DNA of 64,000 nt from Jeotgalibacillus sp. ET6 (GCF_029667115.1 NZ_JARUIU010000002.1:496001-560000), one strand, 5' to 3'. Positions 52,426-63,792 are shown, numbered from the stretch's first letter. Made by a program: numbers and translations. The notes: generated by a model not told the origin, from the letters alone.

Positions 52426-52610
52426 GTGATTTTGCTAATGGGGCAGCTGCAATATTCCATTTATAAAAAAATAAAATTAAAAAAGTGACAATTGTATGTC
52501 AATTTACATTCTTTAAGCGTTATGGGTTTATCTTTTATCAATTGTCCGTTACAATGCTTTTTAGGCTTAGAAATAATGAGAATCAAACATCCGGAAGGAG
52601 TTTTACAAGT

Positions 52611-53402
52611 ATGAACTTTAAAAAAATATTACTTCCATTCGCAGCTGGAGCGTTGGCGTTAGGATTAGCGGCGTGCAGTGACGACGAAGAAAATACAGCA
52701 GATGCACCTGAAGAAGAAACTGAACAGCAAGAGGAAGGTGCTCCACAAGATGAAGCTTCTCAAGAAGAACAACAAGCTGCTGCTGAAGAAATGCAGGCAA
52801 AATTAGATGAGCAGCAAGTAGAAGCAGATGAAGTAGTTGCGACTGTTAATGATCAGGAAATTACGGGTGAAGACTATAATGCAGCGCTAACACAAATTCA
52901 GGGCCAAATGTCTCAAATGGGACAGGACCCGACAAGTGAAGAAGCTGCAGAACAAATTAAAACACAAACGCTTGATACCCTTGTGAATCAGACGTTAATT
53001 CTTCAACAAGCGGATGAAGAAGAAGTAACAGCAACTGAAGAAGAAATTGACGAAGAATTTAATGCGTTTCAAGAGCAATTCGGCGGAGAAGAAGAATTGA
53101 ATAATATTCTTGAAGAACAAGGAATGGAAGTCGATGCTCTTCGTGACCAAATTGCTGAATCCATTAAATTTGATAAGTATATCGAGCAGGCTGTCCCTGT
53201 AGAAGAACCGACAGATGAAGAAATTCAGGAAGCATATGACTCTCAAGTAGAGCAATATGAAGCAGCCGGTCAGGAAATGCCTGAGCTTGAAGAAGTAAGT
53301 GAAAACATCAGAACGTCACTTATGCAGCAAAAACAGCAGGAACCACTTGTAGCACATGTGGAGGAATTAAAAGAAGCAGCAGAAATTGAGCTGTTAATCT
53401 AA
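52611..53402 (+). CDS. SurA N-domain lipoprotein without a PPIase domain
   Basis: 263 aa from ATG 52611 with GGAAGGAG 8 bases before it. Signal peptide with lipobox LGLAAC (Cys near 22), then a Glu/Gln-rich linker of about 50 residues. Residues about 75-260 match the SurA N-terminal chaperone domain (VVATVNDQEITGEDYNAALT, TQTLDTLVNQTLILQQADEE). No parvulin catalytic domain is present, so the protein may be a holdase-type chaperone outside the membrane, unlike PrsA. Very acidic overall. Own terminator; stands between bioY and the his operon. Confidence 0.85.
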   Translation: MNFKKILLPFAAGALALGLAACSDDEENTADAPEEETEQQEEGAPQDEASQEEQQAAAEEMQAKLDEQQVEADEVVATVNDQEITGEDYNAALTQIQGQMSQMGQDPTSEEAAEQIKTQTLDTLVNQTLILQQADEEEVTATEEEIDEEFNAFQEQFGGEEELNNILEEQGMEVDALRDQIAESIKFDKYIEQAVPVEEPTDEEIQEAYDSQVEQYEAAGQEMPELEEVSENIRTSLMQQKQQEPLVAHVEELKEAAEIELLI

Positions 53403-53437
53403 ACTCCTTTCCTGTTTTCCGTATGAATAAAAAGATG

Positions 53438-53480
53438 AACCGTCATGACACCATTTAAATGGAGGTCGTGACGGTTTTTT
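53438..53480 (+). terminator. Terminator of the SurA-like gene
   Basis: AACCGTCATGAC (53438-53449) pairs with GTCGTGACGGTT (53465-53476), one G-U pair, followed by a T-run. Confidence 0.88.
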
Positions 53481-53551
53481 ATATTCAAATGCATGTTTGC
53501 AGAAGATTTCAGTTCAGCCTGTCGGTTCATCAAAACAACTAGTCAATCCCC

Positions 53552-53580
53552 TTGACGAGCGTCCTCATAATTAGTACACT
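53552..53580 (+). promoter_or_regulatory. Candidate promoter of the histidine operon
   Basis: TTGACG (53552-53557), a 17-base spacer, TACACT (53575-53580). The 165-base leader to hisZ shows no T-box consensus. It has a small CCGGATGGTTTCCGG hairpin at 53656 and a short frame 53685-53753 that ends over the hisZ start. Confidence 0.6.
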
Positions 53581-53745
53581 ACTAAATATCTTTATTTTAC
53601 TACCACATTAGCGAACTAAAGGATTTCGGTTATTTTATTGCATTCACGGTCTGACCGGATGGTTTCCGGCTTGAAAGTGGAGGTATGAATCAAAGTATGA
53701 GATTATTTAAAAAACACTTTCCAAATAGAAAGGGTTGTCCTGATT

Positions 53746-54927
53746 ATGTCTGAGTTGTTTATGTTTGAAAAACCGATGGGAATGAGAGACACATTTCCTC
53801 ATCTATATAAGATGAAAAAGCAAATCCGCTCACATGTAGAAAGTGAAATGTCTGCATGGGGCTATGAATTCTTAGAAACTCCTACTTTGGAGTACGATGA
53901 AACGGTAGGGGAAGCTTCAGCCATTTTGGATCAGCAGCTGTTTAAGCTTCTCGACCAGCAGGGAAGAACACTTGTACTGAGACCGGATATGACAGCACCT
54001 ATCGCAAGAGTAGCGGCATCAAAGCTATTAAAAGACCGCAATCCGCTCAGGCTTGCCTACTCTGCGAATGTGTTTCGCGCACAGCAGCGTGAAGGAGGCC
54101 GTCCTGCAGAGTTTGAACAAATGGGTGTTGAATTGATTGGTGATGCTTCAGTCAGCGGTGATGCGGAAACCATTGCATTACTAATTTCTTCCCTACGGAC
54201 AGCAGGTCTTGAGGATTTCACCATTTCCATTGGCCATATGGGATTTGTACAGGAACTGTTTTTGCAAATTGTCGGCACGGAAGAACGGGCTCAGCAGCTG
54301 AAAAGATACTTATATGATAAAAATTATGTCGGCTACCGAAAGCATGTTGAATCGCTGTCGCTGTCTTCAATTGATAAACAGCGTCTTCTTCGTTTGCTGA
54401 CGATCAGAGGAAATGGCGATTCCATTCAGGATGCGCGTGAGCTTTTAGAAGGAGATAAAGGAACAGAGCCTTTATCTGAGCTTGAAGAACTGCTTTCCAT
54501 TCTGGAAGAATACAATCTGACTCAATATGTCACGATGGATGTTTCACTCGTCAGTCATATGAGCTATTACACAGGCGTTTTATTTGAGGTGTATGCGGAC
54601 AAAGTGGGCTATTCGCTAGGCAATGGTGGAAGATACAATCACCTTCTTCATAAATTTGGCGCTCAGGTGGCAGCCACAGGCTTTGGCATCCGGCTTGACT
54701 ATTTAATAGAAGCTTTATCCCCTCAGGCAGAGAAAAGTGAAACGCTGCTGGTTCTATTTTCAGCGGAAAGAAGAAAAGAAGCGATCGATTTTACTTATAA
54801 ATTGCGCTCAGAGGGCAGACAGGTCATCAGTCAGGATGTAACAGGTGTTAAGGATATGGATCGTTTCACTGCTCAATTTACAGAGGTGGAATGGATGGTA
54901 GGCAGATCAGGAAAGGCAGGCGTCTGA
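53746..54927 (+). CDS. hisZ: ATP phosphoribosyltransferase regulatory subunit HisZ
   Basis: 393 aa, histidyl-tRNA-synthetase-like but without tRNA charging. Class II motifs are partly visible: [68 protein letters not shown]. It pairs with the short HisG below to form the hetero-octameric first enzyme and confers histidine feedback. An AAAGGG site lies 11 bases before the ATG. First of eight his genes in one direction. Confidence 0.95.
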   Translation: MSELFMFEKPMGMRDTFPHLYKMKKQIRSHVESEMSAWGYEFLETPTLEYDETVGEASAILDQQLFKLLDQQGRTLVLRPDMTAPIARVAASKLLKDRNPLRLAYSANVFRAQQREGGRPAEFEQMGVELIGDASVSGDAETIALLISSLRTAGLEDFTISIGHMGFVQELFLQIVGTEERAQQLKRYLYDKNYVGYRKHVESLSLSSIDKQRLLRLLTIRGNGDSIQDARELLEGDKGTEPLSELEELLSILEEYNLTQYVTMDVSLVSHMSYYTGVLFEVYADKVGYSLGNGGRYNHLLHKFGAQVAATGFGIRLDYLIEALSPQAEKSETLLVLFSAERRKEAIDFTYKLRSEGRQVISQDVTGVKDMDRFTAQFTEVEWMVGRSGKAGV

Positions 54928-54929
54928 AA

Positions 54930-55568
54930 ATGAAAGAATTAACAATCGCGATGCCAAAGGGCAGAATTTTCGAAGAAGCAGTTGTTATGCTGAAAAATGC
55001 TGGCTACAGGCTCCCTCCTGAATTTGATGATTCAAGAAAGCTGATTATTGAGGTGCCGGAGGAAAAGCTCCGGTTTATCCTGGCAAAGCCAATGGATGTT
55101 CCTACGTACGTTGAACATGGAGTAGCTGATCTTGGCATCGCAGGAAAAGATGTCATGCTTGAAGAAGAGCGGGATGTGTATGAGCTCCTCGACCTTGCGA
55201 TCAGTCACTGTTACCTTGCTGTTGCCGGTTTGCCGGATACTGTAATGAATGAAGTCGCGCCTAAAATAGCGACAAAGTATCCGAATGTAGCATCCTCCTA
55301 CTTTCGGGAGCAGGGCGAACAGGTGGAAATTATCAAACTGAATGGATCAATTGAAATTGCTCCGATTATCGGACTTACTGACCGAATTGTGGATATTGTT
55401 TCTACCGGACGCACCCTGAAGGAAAACGGGCTCGTGGAATATGAGCGGATCGTGGATATTACGTCCCGCCTCATTGTCAATCCGGTCAGCTACCGGATTA
55501 AACATCAGCGGATTCAGGAAATGGTCGATCGTCTCGATGATGTGATTTCTAAAGAAACAATCCGTTAA
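54930..55568 (+). CDS. hisG: ATP phosphoribosyltransferase HisG, short form
   Basis: 212 aa from ATG 54930, two bases after the hisZ stop. [20 protein letters not shown] and [20 protein letters not shown] are typical; the phosphoribosyl site is in [20 protein letters not shown]. Lacks the C-terminal regulatory domain of long HisG, as expected when HisZ is present. Catalyses ATP + PRPP to phosphoribosyl-ATP. Confidence 0.96.
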   Translation: MKELTIAMPKGRIFEEAVVMLKNAGYRLPPEFDDSRKLIIEVPEEKLRFILAKPMDVPTYVEHGVADLGIAGKDVMLEEERDVYELLDLAISHCYLAVAGLPDTVMNEVAPKIATKYPNVASSYFREQGEQVEIIKLNGSIEIAPIIGLTDRIVDIVSTGRTLKENGLVEYERIVDITSRLIVNPVSYRIKHQRIQEMVDRLDDVISKETIR

Positions 55569-55613
55569 GCAGGAAAAAACAGCGTTAATCCCGAAAGGAA
55601 AGGAATAATCCTT

Positions 55614-56888
55614 ATGAATATACGATATTTATCCGACTACTCCATTCCCCGTCCTTCTCTTGATCAGGGAACAGAAGAACAGCGCAAAAGCGTTCAAGCC
55701 ATTATTGAAGATGTCAGACAAAACGGTGATCAGGCAGTAAAATCGTACACCGCTCAATTTGACGGAGCAGAACTTTCATCATTAAAAGTGGAAGACGATG
55801 AAATGGATGCAGCAGTTCTTGAAATGGATGAAGAGACGTGGTCCGTTTTAAATGAAGCAGCAGCAAATATAACTGCGTTTCATGAGAGGCAGATTCAGCA
55901 ATCATGGATGACTACACAAAAGAATGGAACCATTCTCGGGCAAAAGGTTACCCCATTGGATGCAGTCGGAATCTATGTGCCGGGCGGAACTGCTGCCTAT
56001 CCGTCCTCCGTACTGATGAATGCCATCCCTGCTCAAGTGGCTGGTGTAAAACGCGTTGTGATGGTTACACCGCCTGGTCCGGATGGAAGAGTGCCGGCTG
56101 GTGTCTTAGCAGCAGCCCGTCTTGCAGGAGTTAGGGAAATCTATAAAATAGGCGGAGCTCAGGCGATCGCTGCACTGGCGTACGGAACACAATCTGTTGA
56201 ACGCGTTGATAAAATTACGGGTCCCGGCAATATTTATGTTGCGCTGGCAAAGCGTGAAGTGTTTGGAATCGTAGATATTGATATGATAGCAGGACCGAGC
56301 GATATTACCGTGCTCGCTGATCACACCGCTCATGCAAAGGAAGTGGCCGCAGATCTATTATCACAAGCAGAGCACGGGGAGCTGTCCCAAGCGAATCTTG
56401 TGACAACATCTGAAGAGCTTGCTGAAGCCGTATCAAAAGAGGTGCGCCTTCAGCTTGAAGATTTGCCGAGGAAGGAAATCGCTGAAGCGGCGATTAACGA
56501 ACAAAGTGCAATCTACGTGGCTCAAAGCCTGGAAGAAGCAATTCAGGCTGTCAATCAGATCGCACCTGAACATCTTGAAATCCAGCTTGAACATGCCATG
56601 GAAACCGTCGGGAAAATCCGTCATGCAGGTGCGATTTTCGTTGGACGATACAGTTCAGAGCCGATTGGAGATTATTTTGCAGGCCCTAATCATACCCTGC
56701 CGACAAGCGGAACCGCCCGTTTTTCAAGCCCGCTTTCTGTAGAAGACTTCGTGAAAAAGTCCAGCATTATCGCCTACAGCGAGGAAGCGTTCGTCGAAAA
56801 TGCTGAAAAAGTGGCTCATTTTGCCAGGCTGGAAGGACTTGAAGCGCATGCGCGGGCAGTCGAGGCCCGGTTTTCAAATCGGCGGTAA
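55614..56888 (+). CDS. hisD: Histidinol dehydrogenase
   Basis: 424 aa, complete. Signature region GPGNIYVALAKREVFGIVDI, zinc-ligand segment LLSQAEHGELSQANLVTTS, and the C-terminal SVEDFVKKSSIIAYSEEAF. Oxidises L-histidinol to histidine in two NAD-dependent steps. GGAAAGGAATAATCC lies upstream. Confidence 0.97.
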   Translation: MNIRYLSDYSIPRPSLDQGTEEQRKSVQAIIEDVRQNGDQAVKSYTAQFDGAELSSLKVEDDEMDAAVLEMDEETWSVLNEAAANITAFHERQIQQSWMTTQKNGTILGQKVTPLDAVGIYVPGGTAAYPSSVLMNAIPAQVAGVKRVVMVTPPGPDGRVPAGVLAAARLAGVREIYKIGGAQAIAALAYGTQSVERVDKITGPGNIYVALAKREVFGIVDIDMIAGPSDITVLADHTAHAKEVAADLLSQAEHGELSQANLVTTSEELAEAVSKEVRLQLEDLPRKEIAEAAINEQSAIYVAQSLEEAIQAVNQIAPEHLEIQLEHAMETVGKIRHAGAIFVGRYSSEPIGDYFAGPNHTLPTSGTARFSSPLSVEDFVKKSSIIAYSEEAFVENAEKVAHFARLEGLEAHARAVEARFSNRR

Positions 56889-56949
56889 GAAAACGAAAGA
56901 AATAAAAGCAAATGACACAATAGAAGCATATGTTTAGGAGGACCAGACA

Positions 56950-57540
56950 ATGAATAATAGACAAGCTTCCTTTCACCGTAAAACAAACGAAACGAATATC
57001 AATCTCTCGTTTTCGATCGATGGAGAGGGTAAGTCGGAAATCAAAACAGCTGTGCCGTTCATGACGCATATGCTGGACTTATTTACAAAGCACGGACAAT
57101 TTGATGTTTCCATTGATGCAAAAGGGGATACGGAAATTGATGATCATCATACAACGGAAGATATCGGAATTGTGCTGGGACAGGCGCTTTTGGAGTCTTT
57201 AGGTGATAAAAAAGGCATTAAGCGCTACGGCAATGCATTTGTTCCGATGGATGAGGCGCTCGCTCAGGTGACGGTGGATTTAAGCAATCGTCCCCATCTT
57301 GAAATGAGAGCTGATTTTCCAACTGACCGTGTGGGAACCTTCGATGTCGAGCTTGTTCATGAGTTCCTATGGAAGCTTGCGCTTGAAGCGAGAATGAACT
57401 TGCATGTAAATGTGCATTACGGCCACAATACGCACCATATGATTGAAGCCGTATTTAAAGCGTTAGGACGGGCTCTTGATGAGGCAACGACCATTGATCC
57501 GCGCATGAAAGGTGTGCCGTCAACGAAAGGGATGTTGTAA
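56950..57540 (+). CDS. hisB: Imidazoleglycerol-phosphate dehydratase
   Basis: 196 aa monofunctional HisB. Metal-binding motifs DDHHTTEDIGIVLGQAL and YGHNTHHMIEAVFKALGRAL are intact. No phosphatase domain, so a separate histidinol-phosphatase is needed. The stop codon touches the hisH start. TAGGAGGACC precedes the ATG. Confidence 0.97.
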   Translation: MNNRQASFHRKTNETNINLSFSIDGEGKSEIKTAVPFMTHMLDLFTKHGQFDVSIDAKGDTEIDDHHTTEDIGIVLGQALLESLGDKKGIKRYGNAFVPMDEALAQVTVDLSNRPHLEMRADFPTDRVGTFDVELVHEFLWKLALEARMNLHVNVHYGHNTHHMIEAVFKALGRALDEATTIDPRMKGVPSTKGML

Positions 57541-58179
57541 ATGATCGGAATTGTCGATTATGGAATGGGTAATTTATTCAGTGTTTCAAAAGCTCTTGAA
57601 CGTATGGAGGTTCCTTATTTAATCAGTGACAATAAAGAACAGCTGGCTCACGCAGAGGCGCTGATTCTTCCAGGCGTTGGTGCTTTTCGGGATGCTATGA
57701 AGCTATTAAATGAAACCGGCCTCGCTTCTTTTATTACTGAACAGGTCCAGAAAGGCAAGCCGATTCTTGGTATATGCCTCGGCATGCAGCTGCTGTTTGA
57801 AGAAAGTGAAGAAAACGGGCTGCATCAGGGACTTGGCTTATTAAAGGGAAGAGCGGTTCATTTTAGCGGCAAGGATCAGGATGGTTCCTCTTATAAGGTG
57901 CCTCATATGGGGTGGAATAAATTGAATTTTCATCAGCAGTCGCCATTAACTGAAGCGCTGACAGAGGATCATGTGTATTTTGTTCACTCGTATTATATTG
58001 CACAACACGATCAGGATACATTAGTTGCTTCAGCGGATTATTTTGGTGAAGTACCCGCTGTGGTGGGAAAAGGCCGTGTATTCGGCATGCAGTTTCACCC
58101 TGAAAAAAGCGGGGACTTAGGGATCAAGCTGCTTCGGAATTATACACGCTATGTAAAAATGACGGAGGTGCTCAAATGA
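57541..58179 (+). CDS. hisH: Imidazole glycerol phosphate synthase, glutaminase subunit HisH
   Basis: 212 aa class I glutamine amidotransferase. Catalytic Cys in [11 protein letters not shown], His and Glu in MQFHPEKSG. Supplies ammonia to HisF through the HisF barrel. Begins directly after hisB and overlaps hisA by four bases. Confidence 0.97.
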   Translation: MIGIVDYGMGNLFSVSKALERMEVPYLISDNKEQLAHAEALILPGVGAFRDAMKLLNETGLASFITEQVQKGKPILGICLGMQLLFEESEENGLHQGLGLLKGRAVHFSGKDQDGSSYKVPHMGWNKLNFHQQSPLTEALTEDHVYFVHSYYIAQHDQDTLVASADYFGEVPAVVGKGRVFGMQFHPEKSGDLGIKLLRNYTRYVKMTEVLK

Positions 58180-58904
58180 GTTTCACAATTTATCCGGCTA
58201 TAGATATGAGAGGCGGGAAATGTGTCCGGCTGACTCAAGGGGATTACAATCAGGAGACGGTTTATGGAGATTCTCCATTTGATATGGCAAAGCAATTTGT
58301 AGATGAAGGCGCTGAATGGATTCATATGGTGGATCTTGATGGAGCCAAAGACGGCAAAAGAATTAACGATGAGCATGTCCTTCGTGTCGTAAACGAATTG
58401 CCAGCAAAGGTTCAGGTGGGCGGTGGAATCCGTACGGAAGAAGATGTGGTTCACTATTTGGATCAGGGAGTGGACCGCGTCATCATCGGCAGCCTTGCTG
58501 TAACCAATAAAGAGCTTGTAAAGGAGTGGCTTGGCAAGTATGGCAGCCGCATCGCGATTGGACTGGACGCAAAAGATGGTTATGTGGCAACGCACGGCTG
58601 GATTGAAACCTCAGCTCTGCGTGCAGTGGACCTTGGGCAGGAGCTCGCGGAGGCTGGGGCCAAAACCTTTATTTTCACTGATATTGCAACCGACGGCATG
58701 TTAAGCGGCCCTAATGTAGACGCGGTTATTGAACTCGCTGAGGCAACCGGAGCCCAGATTATAGCTTCAGGCGGTGTCAGTTCTCTTGAGGATCTACGTA
58801 TTCTTCAGGCAGTATCAGGAAGCGGCGTGGCTGGAGCAATAGTCGGCAAAGCCATTTACACCAATAAATTTACCGTGAAAGAAGCAGTTGAGGAGGTTTC
58901 TTAA
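58176..58904 (+). CDS. hisA: ProFAR isomerase HisA
   Basis: 242 aa (beta/alpha)8 barrel. Catalytic Asp in [14 protein letters not shown] and the second Asp in [14 protein letters not shown]; phosphate sites [10 protein letters not shown] and [11 protein letters not shown]. Isomerises ProFAR to PRFAR. Starts in ATGA overlap with hisH and ends one base into hisF. Confidence 0.97.
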   Translation: MSFTIYPAIDMRGGKCVRLTQGDYNQETVYGDSPFDMAKQFVDEGAEWIHMVDLDGAKDGKRINDEHVLRVVNELPAKVQVGGGIRTEEDVVHYLDQGVDRVIIGSLAVTNKELVKEWLGKYGSRIAIGLDAKDGYVATHGWIETSALRAVDLGQELAEAGAKTFIFTDIATDGMLSGPNVDAVIELAEATGAQIIASGGVSSLEDLRILQAVSGSGVAGAIVGKAIYTNKFTVKEAVEEVS

Positions 58905-59662
58905 TGCTTGCAAAACGGATTATTCCCTGTCTGGATGTAAAAGAGGGCAGGGTTGTAAAGGGCATTCAATTCCTTGAGCTTCGTGACGCAGGGGACCCTG
59001 TTGAACTCGCTCGCGCTTACGATGAGCAGGGAGCAGACGAGCTCGTGTTTCTCGACATTTCGGCATCTCATGAAGGCCGGGAAACCATGGTGGATGTTGT
59101 GCAGGACGTAGCATCCGAGCTTGCCATCCCATTTACAGTGGGCGGCGGAATTAAAACACTTGAAGATATGAAAAGGCTGCTTCGTGCAGGGGCGGATAAA
59201 GTGTCCTTAAATACTTCTGCTCTGTTGGATCCTCATTTAATTAAAGCGGGAGCCGATTATTTTGGCTCTCAGTGTATTGTGGTAGCGATTGATGCGAAGT
59301 GGGATGAAACAATTGGTACGTGGCGCGTCTATACTCACGGAGGCAGAAACCCGCTCGATAAAGAGGCTGTAGCCTGGGCAAAAGAAGCAGTTGACCTTGG
59401 AGCGGGAGAAATCCTGCTGACAAGTATGGACAGCGACGGCGAGAAAAAAGGCTTTAATCTTGCGTTGACTAAAGCGGTAAGCGAGGCTGTCTCCGTTCCG
59501 GTGATTGCGAGCGGAGGCGCCGGGGAAGCGAAGGATTTTACAGAAGTATTTAGAGATGGAAAAGCCGATGCCGCACTTGCCGCTTCTATTTTTCATTATA
59601 AAGAAACGAGCATCGCAGAAGTAAAAGCGCATTTAAAAGAAGAGGGAGTGAATGTACGATGA
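58904..59662 (+). CDS. hisF: Imidazole glycerol phosphate synthase, cyclase subunit HisF
   Basis: 252 aa barrel related to HisA. Catalytic Asp in [15 protein letters not shown] and in [14 protein letters not shown]; phosphate sites [11 protein letters not shown] and [11 protein letters not shown]. Converts PRFAR plus ammonia to imidazole glycerol phosphate and AICAR with HisH. GAGGAGG lies before the ATG; overlaps hisI by four bases. Confidence 0.97.
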   Translation: MLAKRIIPCLDVKEGRVVKGIQFLELRDAGDPVELARAYDEQGADELVFLDISASHEGRETMVDVVQDVASELAIPFTVGGGIKTLEDMKRLLRAGADKVSLNTSALLDPHLIKAGADYFGSQCIVVAIDAKWDETIGTWRVYTHGGRNPLDKEAVAWAKEAVDLGAGEILLTSMDSDGEKKGFNLALTKAVSEAVSVPVIASGGAGEAKDFTEVFRDGKADAALAASIFHYKETSIAEVKAHLKEEGVNVR

Positions 59663-60303
59663 GTTTAGATATAACGCGCATTCGCTTTGACCAGAACGGC
59701 TTAGTGCCGGCTGTGGTTCAACACGCTGAAACCGGCGACGTGCTGACAGTTGCGTATATGAATGAAGAATCCTTGAAAAAAACACTGGAGACAAAAGAAA
59801 CATGGTTTTGGAGCCGATCACGCGAGGAGCTTTGGCATAAAGGGGAAACAAGCGGCAACACGCAGCAAATCGCTGAGATCAAACTGGATTGTGATCAGGA
59901 TTCTCTTGTTGTGCGAGTGCTGCCTAAAGGTCCTGCCTGCCATACGGGCGCTCAAACCTGCTTTGAAGAAACGGTTTATCAAAATGAAGACCTTCAGTTG
60001 AATGAAGACTCAGCGGGTATGCTTACCAAGCTTGAACGTTTAATCGCTGAACGGGATGAAGAGCGGCCGGAAGGAGCTTATACCACTTATCTGTTTGAAG
60101 AAGGTGTGGATAAAATCCTTAAAAAAGTTGGAGAAGAAGCCTCTGAAGTGATTATTGCGGCCAAAAACCGTGATGCAGAAGAGTTAAAGTGGGAAACGGC
60201 GGACCTTCTTTACCACACGATGGTGCTGCTCCGTGAGCAGAAGCTGCCATTTAAAGAGGTGCTGAACGTCCTGGAAGAGCGGCATAATAAACCGAAAAAA
60301 TAA
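59659..60303 (+). CDS. hisI: Bifunctional phosphoribosyl-AMP cyclohydrolase / phosphoribosyl-ATP pyrophosphatase
   Basis: 214 aa HisIE. The N-terminal cyclohydrolase has [32 protein letters not shown] and the metal Cys residues in CDQDSL and [14 protein letters not shown]. The C-terminal pyrophosphohydrolase (from about residue 120) has [22 protein letters not shown]. Steps 2 and 3 of the pathway. Last gene of the operon before a terminator; hisC and a histidinol-phosphatase are not in this cluster. Confidence 0.96.
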   Translation: MSLDITRIRFDQNGLVPAVVQHAETGDVLTVAYMNEESLKKTLETKETWFWSRSREELWHKGETSGNTQQIAEIKLDCDQDSLVVRVLPKGPACHTGAQTCFEETVYQNEDLQLNEDSAGMLTKLERLIAERDEERPEGAYTTYLFEEGVDKILKKVGEEASEVIIAAKNRDAEELKWETADLLYHTMVLLREQKLPFKEVLNVLEERHNKPKK

Positions 60304-60308
60304 TTTTT

Positions 60309-60350
60309 AAAAAAGTGATCCTCTAGCAAGCCCGGGGATCACTTTTTTAA
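60309..60350. terminator. Terminator of the histidine operon
   Basis: AAAAAAGTGATCC (60309-60321) pairs with GGATCACTTTTTT (60336-60348), with A-run and T-run on both sides. Confidence 0.9.
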
Positions 60351-60554
60351 AATTCTTAAATGTAAAATATGCTGAGCGCCAAAACAGGAACAGATGGAGT
60401 AATTGATCATATTCTAATGAAGAAGTTTTAGTTTGTTGTTGGAAATTTTACCCTTGCCATCATAATTCTTTTTTCATGAATCAGCTTAATTTCAACAGGT
60501 AAATCAGAAAATATGCTATCATTGGTTGGTTACTACAATGTACGGAGGCTATAC

Positions 60555-62015
60555 ATGAAAAAAGGATCGAAAAAAACGGAAAGAATGGGAAAAGTGTATC
60601 CGTTTAATCCAACTGGAGAAAGCTATTACAGAAGAGGTATGGCCATGTATCAACGCGGCCAATTAGATAAAGCGCTGAAATATATACTGCGTGCGCATGA
60701 ATTAGAACCGGCAGAACCAATGATTTTAGTCCAGGCTGCAATTATCGAGACAGAAATCGGCGAGTTTGCAAGCTCGAATGACAGGCTGCGGCACGTTCTG
60801 AACAAATTGGATCCCTCAATGTCAGAGATTCATTATTTTATGGCCAATAACTTTGCACATCTTGGACTTTTTCAGGAGGCCTATAAGCATGCGACTGCCT
60901 ACCTGGATCTGAATGAAGACGGTGAATTTGCTGAAGATGCAGAGGATTTGCTTGAACTCATGTCCCTTGAAGAGGAAGAGGAAGAGTGGGATGAGGATTT
61001 AGATCAGGACGAACTGATTATGCATCAGGAGCAAGCAGGGAAATTACTTGCTGAAGGAAAATTTAAAGAAGCCATTGAACTTCTTGAGGAAGTCATTGAG
61101 CGGTTCCCTGATTACTGGTCTGCCTATAATAATTTAGCTCTGGCTTATTTTTATTTTGGCGAAACCGAGCAGGCGACGGCTTTGCTGACAGAGGTGCTGA
61201 ACCGGAATCCCGGCAATCTGCATGCCCTTTGCAACCTGGCTGTTTTTTATCATTATCAGGAAAGAGTCGATGAATTAGATCAGTTGATGGATGCGCTTGA
61301 GTCTGTCCGGCCGTTTTTATACGAGCATCGGTTTAAACTGGGAGCTACTTTTGCGCTTGTGGGACGGCACGAAAAAGCATATGGCTGGCTGAAGAGCCTT
61401 GTTAAAAGAGGATTTGAAGGAGACGCAGGTTTTTATTTCTGGCTCTCTCATTCCGCATGGCACTCCGGTCACAAAAAAGTGGCAGAAGACGCATGGAAGC
61501 GCGTGCTTGATGAGCAGCCCGAAAAACAGGGGCATGAGCCATGGAACACGAAGCCTGAGGATGACGCACTTTCCGAAGAGATGTATCCGGAGGAAAGATT
61601 GTTCTCTTTATTCAAAGCATCAATGGCAGGCTCATCCTTAGCAGATGAAGTACCGCCCGCTTACTTTACGAGCGTGGAAGAAGAATATTTTAATTTGCTG
61701 CGTAACCATGGTGACCGAATGGATCAAAGTCCAATTCACCGGGCGCATGAGGTTGCCCTGCTGCTGAATCGTTCATTTGATGCAGCGTTGGAAGAAAACA
61801 AAGGGCTTTATTATATGTGGTTTCACATTGTCTTTTTTGCATCTGAGGAGCAGTACGGGTTTAAAAACATCCCAGCTCTCACCGCTGCAGTCGAATATTC
61901 CTGGAAAAAAGTAAGAGCTCACCGCGTTTCGCAAAAAGAAGTCGCTCAAAAACACGGAGTATCTACAGCAACGATGCGTAAATACATTAACGATATACAA
62001 AATTTTCTGCCGTAA
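60555..62015 (+). CDS. TPR-repeat protein with C-terminal HTH, YvcD-like
   Basis: 486 aa from ATG 60555 (ACGGAGG upstream); the frame open from 60513 lacks a ribosome site. Several tetratricopeptide repeats (ESYYRRGMAMYQRGQLDKAL; KLLAEGKFKEAIELLEEVIE; AYNNLALAYFYFGETEQATA) with an acidic patch EEEEEEWDEDLDQDE at about 150. The C-terminus (KVRAHRVSQKEVAQKHGVSTATMRKYINDI) resembles a helix-turn-helix and parallels the tail of the SEC-C protein at 18819. Probably a cytoplasmic scaffold or regulator. Position upstream of trxB fits B. subtilis yvcD, which I recall only loosely. Confidence 0.82.
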   Translation: MKKGSKKTERMGKVYPFNPTGESYYRRGMAMYQRGQLDKALKYILRAHELEPAEPMILVQAAIIETEIGEFASSNDRLRHVLNKLDPSMSEIHYFMANNFAHLGLFQEAYKHATAYLDLNEDGEFAEDAEDLLELMSLEEEEEEWDEDLDQDELIMHQEQAGKLLAEGKFKEAIELLEEVIERFPDYWSAYNNLALAYFYFGETEQATALLTEVLNRNPGNLHALCNLAVFYHYQERVDELDQLMDALESVRPFLYEHRFKLGATFALVGRHEKAYGWLKSLVKRGFEGDAGFYFWLSHSAWHSGHKKVAEDAWKRVLDEQPEKQGHEPWNTKPEDDALSEEMYPEERLFSLFKASMAGSSLADEVPPAYFTSVEEEYFNLLRNHGDRMDQSPIHRAHEVALLLNRSFDAALEENKGLYYMWFHIVFFASEEQYGFKNIPALTAAVEYSWKKVRAHRVSQKEVAQKHGVSTATMRKYINDIQNFLP

Positions 62016-62081
62016 GCAGATTAGTGGACGCCTGCTTCCTCTTACATTACGATAAATGTGGATGAAGTGGAAACCACTTAG

Positions 62082-63056
<975 letters not shown>

Positions 63057-63175
63057 AAAATCTGTCTATACAAAAACTTTATGGAAACGTTACTTCACTG
63101 TAACAGCAGTGCAATACTTTAGGGGTATAGTAGAACCATAAGTAATTGACCCCCTTTTAGTTATAGATTACTTTT

Positions 63176-63206
63176 GGCACGGACCTCGTTGTCCGTGCCC
63201 TTTTTT
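63176..63206 (+). terminator. Terminator of trxB
   Basis: GGCACGGAC (63176-63184) pairs with GTCCGTGCC (63191-63199), followed by eight T. Confidence 0.88.
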
Positions 63207-63271
63207 TGTATACCGGGTACAATGGCATTTGCAAAAATCAGCTTTCAAAGTAAACGCGGGGTCCTCCCTAA

Positions 63272-63300
63272 TTGTTCAGGGAGTTAAAAGCATGTATAAT
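63272..63300 (+). promoter_or_regulatory. Candidate promoter of yvcI-rapZ
   Basis: TTGTTC (63272-63277), a 17-base spacer and a perfect TATAAT (63295-63300), 33 bases before the start codon. Confidence 0.65.
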
Positions 63301-63333
63301 AAAATGAATGAGCAAAATTAAGCAGGTGATAAA

Positions 63334-63792
63334 ATGCAGCGAATTACAAATTGTGTTTATATAAAAGACGGGCAGGCGCTGCTGCTTCAAAAGCCCCGCA
63401 GAAACTGGTGGGTTGCACCAGGCGGCAAGATGGAAGCAGGAGAATCAGTACGCGACGCCTGTATACGGGAATACCGGGAAGAGACCGGTATTTATGTTAA
63501 AAATCCCGATATTAAAGGAATTTTTACATTTATTATTAAAGAAGGCAGCGAAGTCGTTTCAGAGTGGATGATGTTTACGTTTTTAGCTACTGAGGGAGAT
63601 GGAGTCATTATGGATGAATCACCGGAAGGCATTCTTCAATGGCAGCCGGTAGAAGCGATTCAAACTCTCGATATGGCTGAAGGCGACCGTCATATTCTCG
63701 AATATGTAGCACACGGTCAGGGTGTTATTTATGGAACGTTTACGTATACGAAGGATTTTAAGCTTCTTTCCTATCGTTTAGATCCTAATTAA
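63334..63792 (+). CDS. yvcI: Nudix hydrolase YvcI
   Basis: 152 aa. The Nudix box GGKMEAGESVRDACIREYRE-ETG fits GX5EX7REUXEEXGU completely. N-terminal RITNCVYIKDGQALLLQKPR resembles MutT-type enzymes. Hydrolyses a nucleoside diphosphate derivative; YvcI of B. subtilis has been described as active on NDPs and GTP-type substrates, to my memory. AGCAGGTGA lies upstream; 18 bases before rapZ. Confidence 0.9.
   Translation: MQRITNCVYIKDGQALLLQKPRRNWWVAPGGKMEAGESVRDACIREYREETGIYVKNPDIKGIFTFIIKEGSEVVSEWMMFTFLATEGDGVIMDESPEGILQWQPVEAIQTLDMAEGDRHILEYVAHGQGVIYGTFTYTKDFKLLSYRLDPN

Noticed and set aside
53590-53745. T-box or histidine attenuator riboswitch before hisZ
   Set aside because: No T-box consensus (AGGGTGGNACCGCG) and no run of His codons; only one His codon in the short upstream frame.
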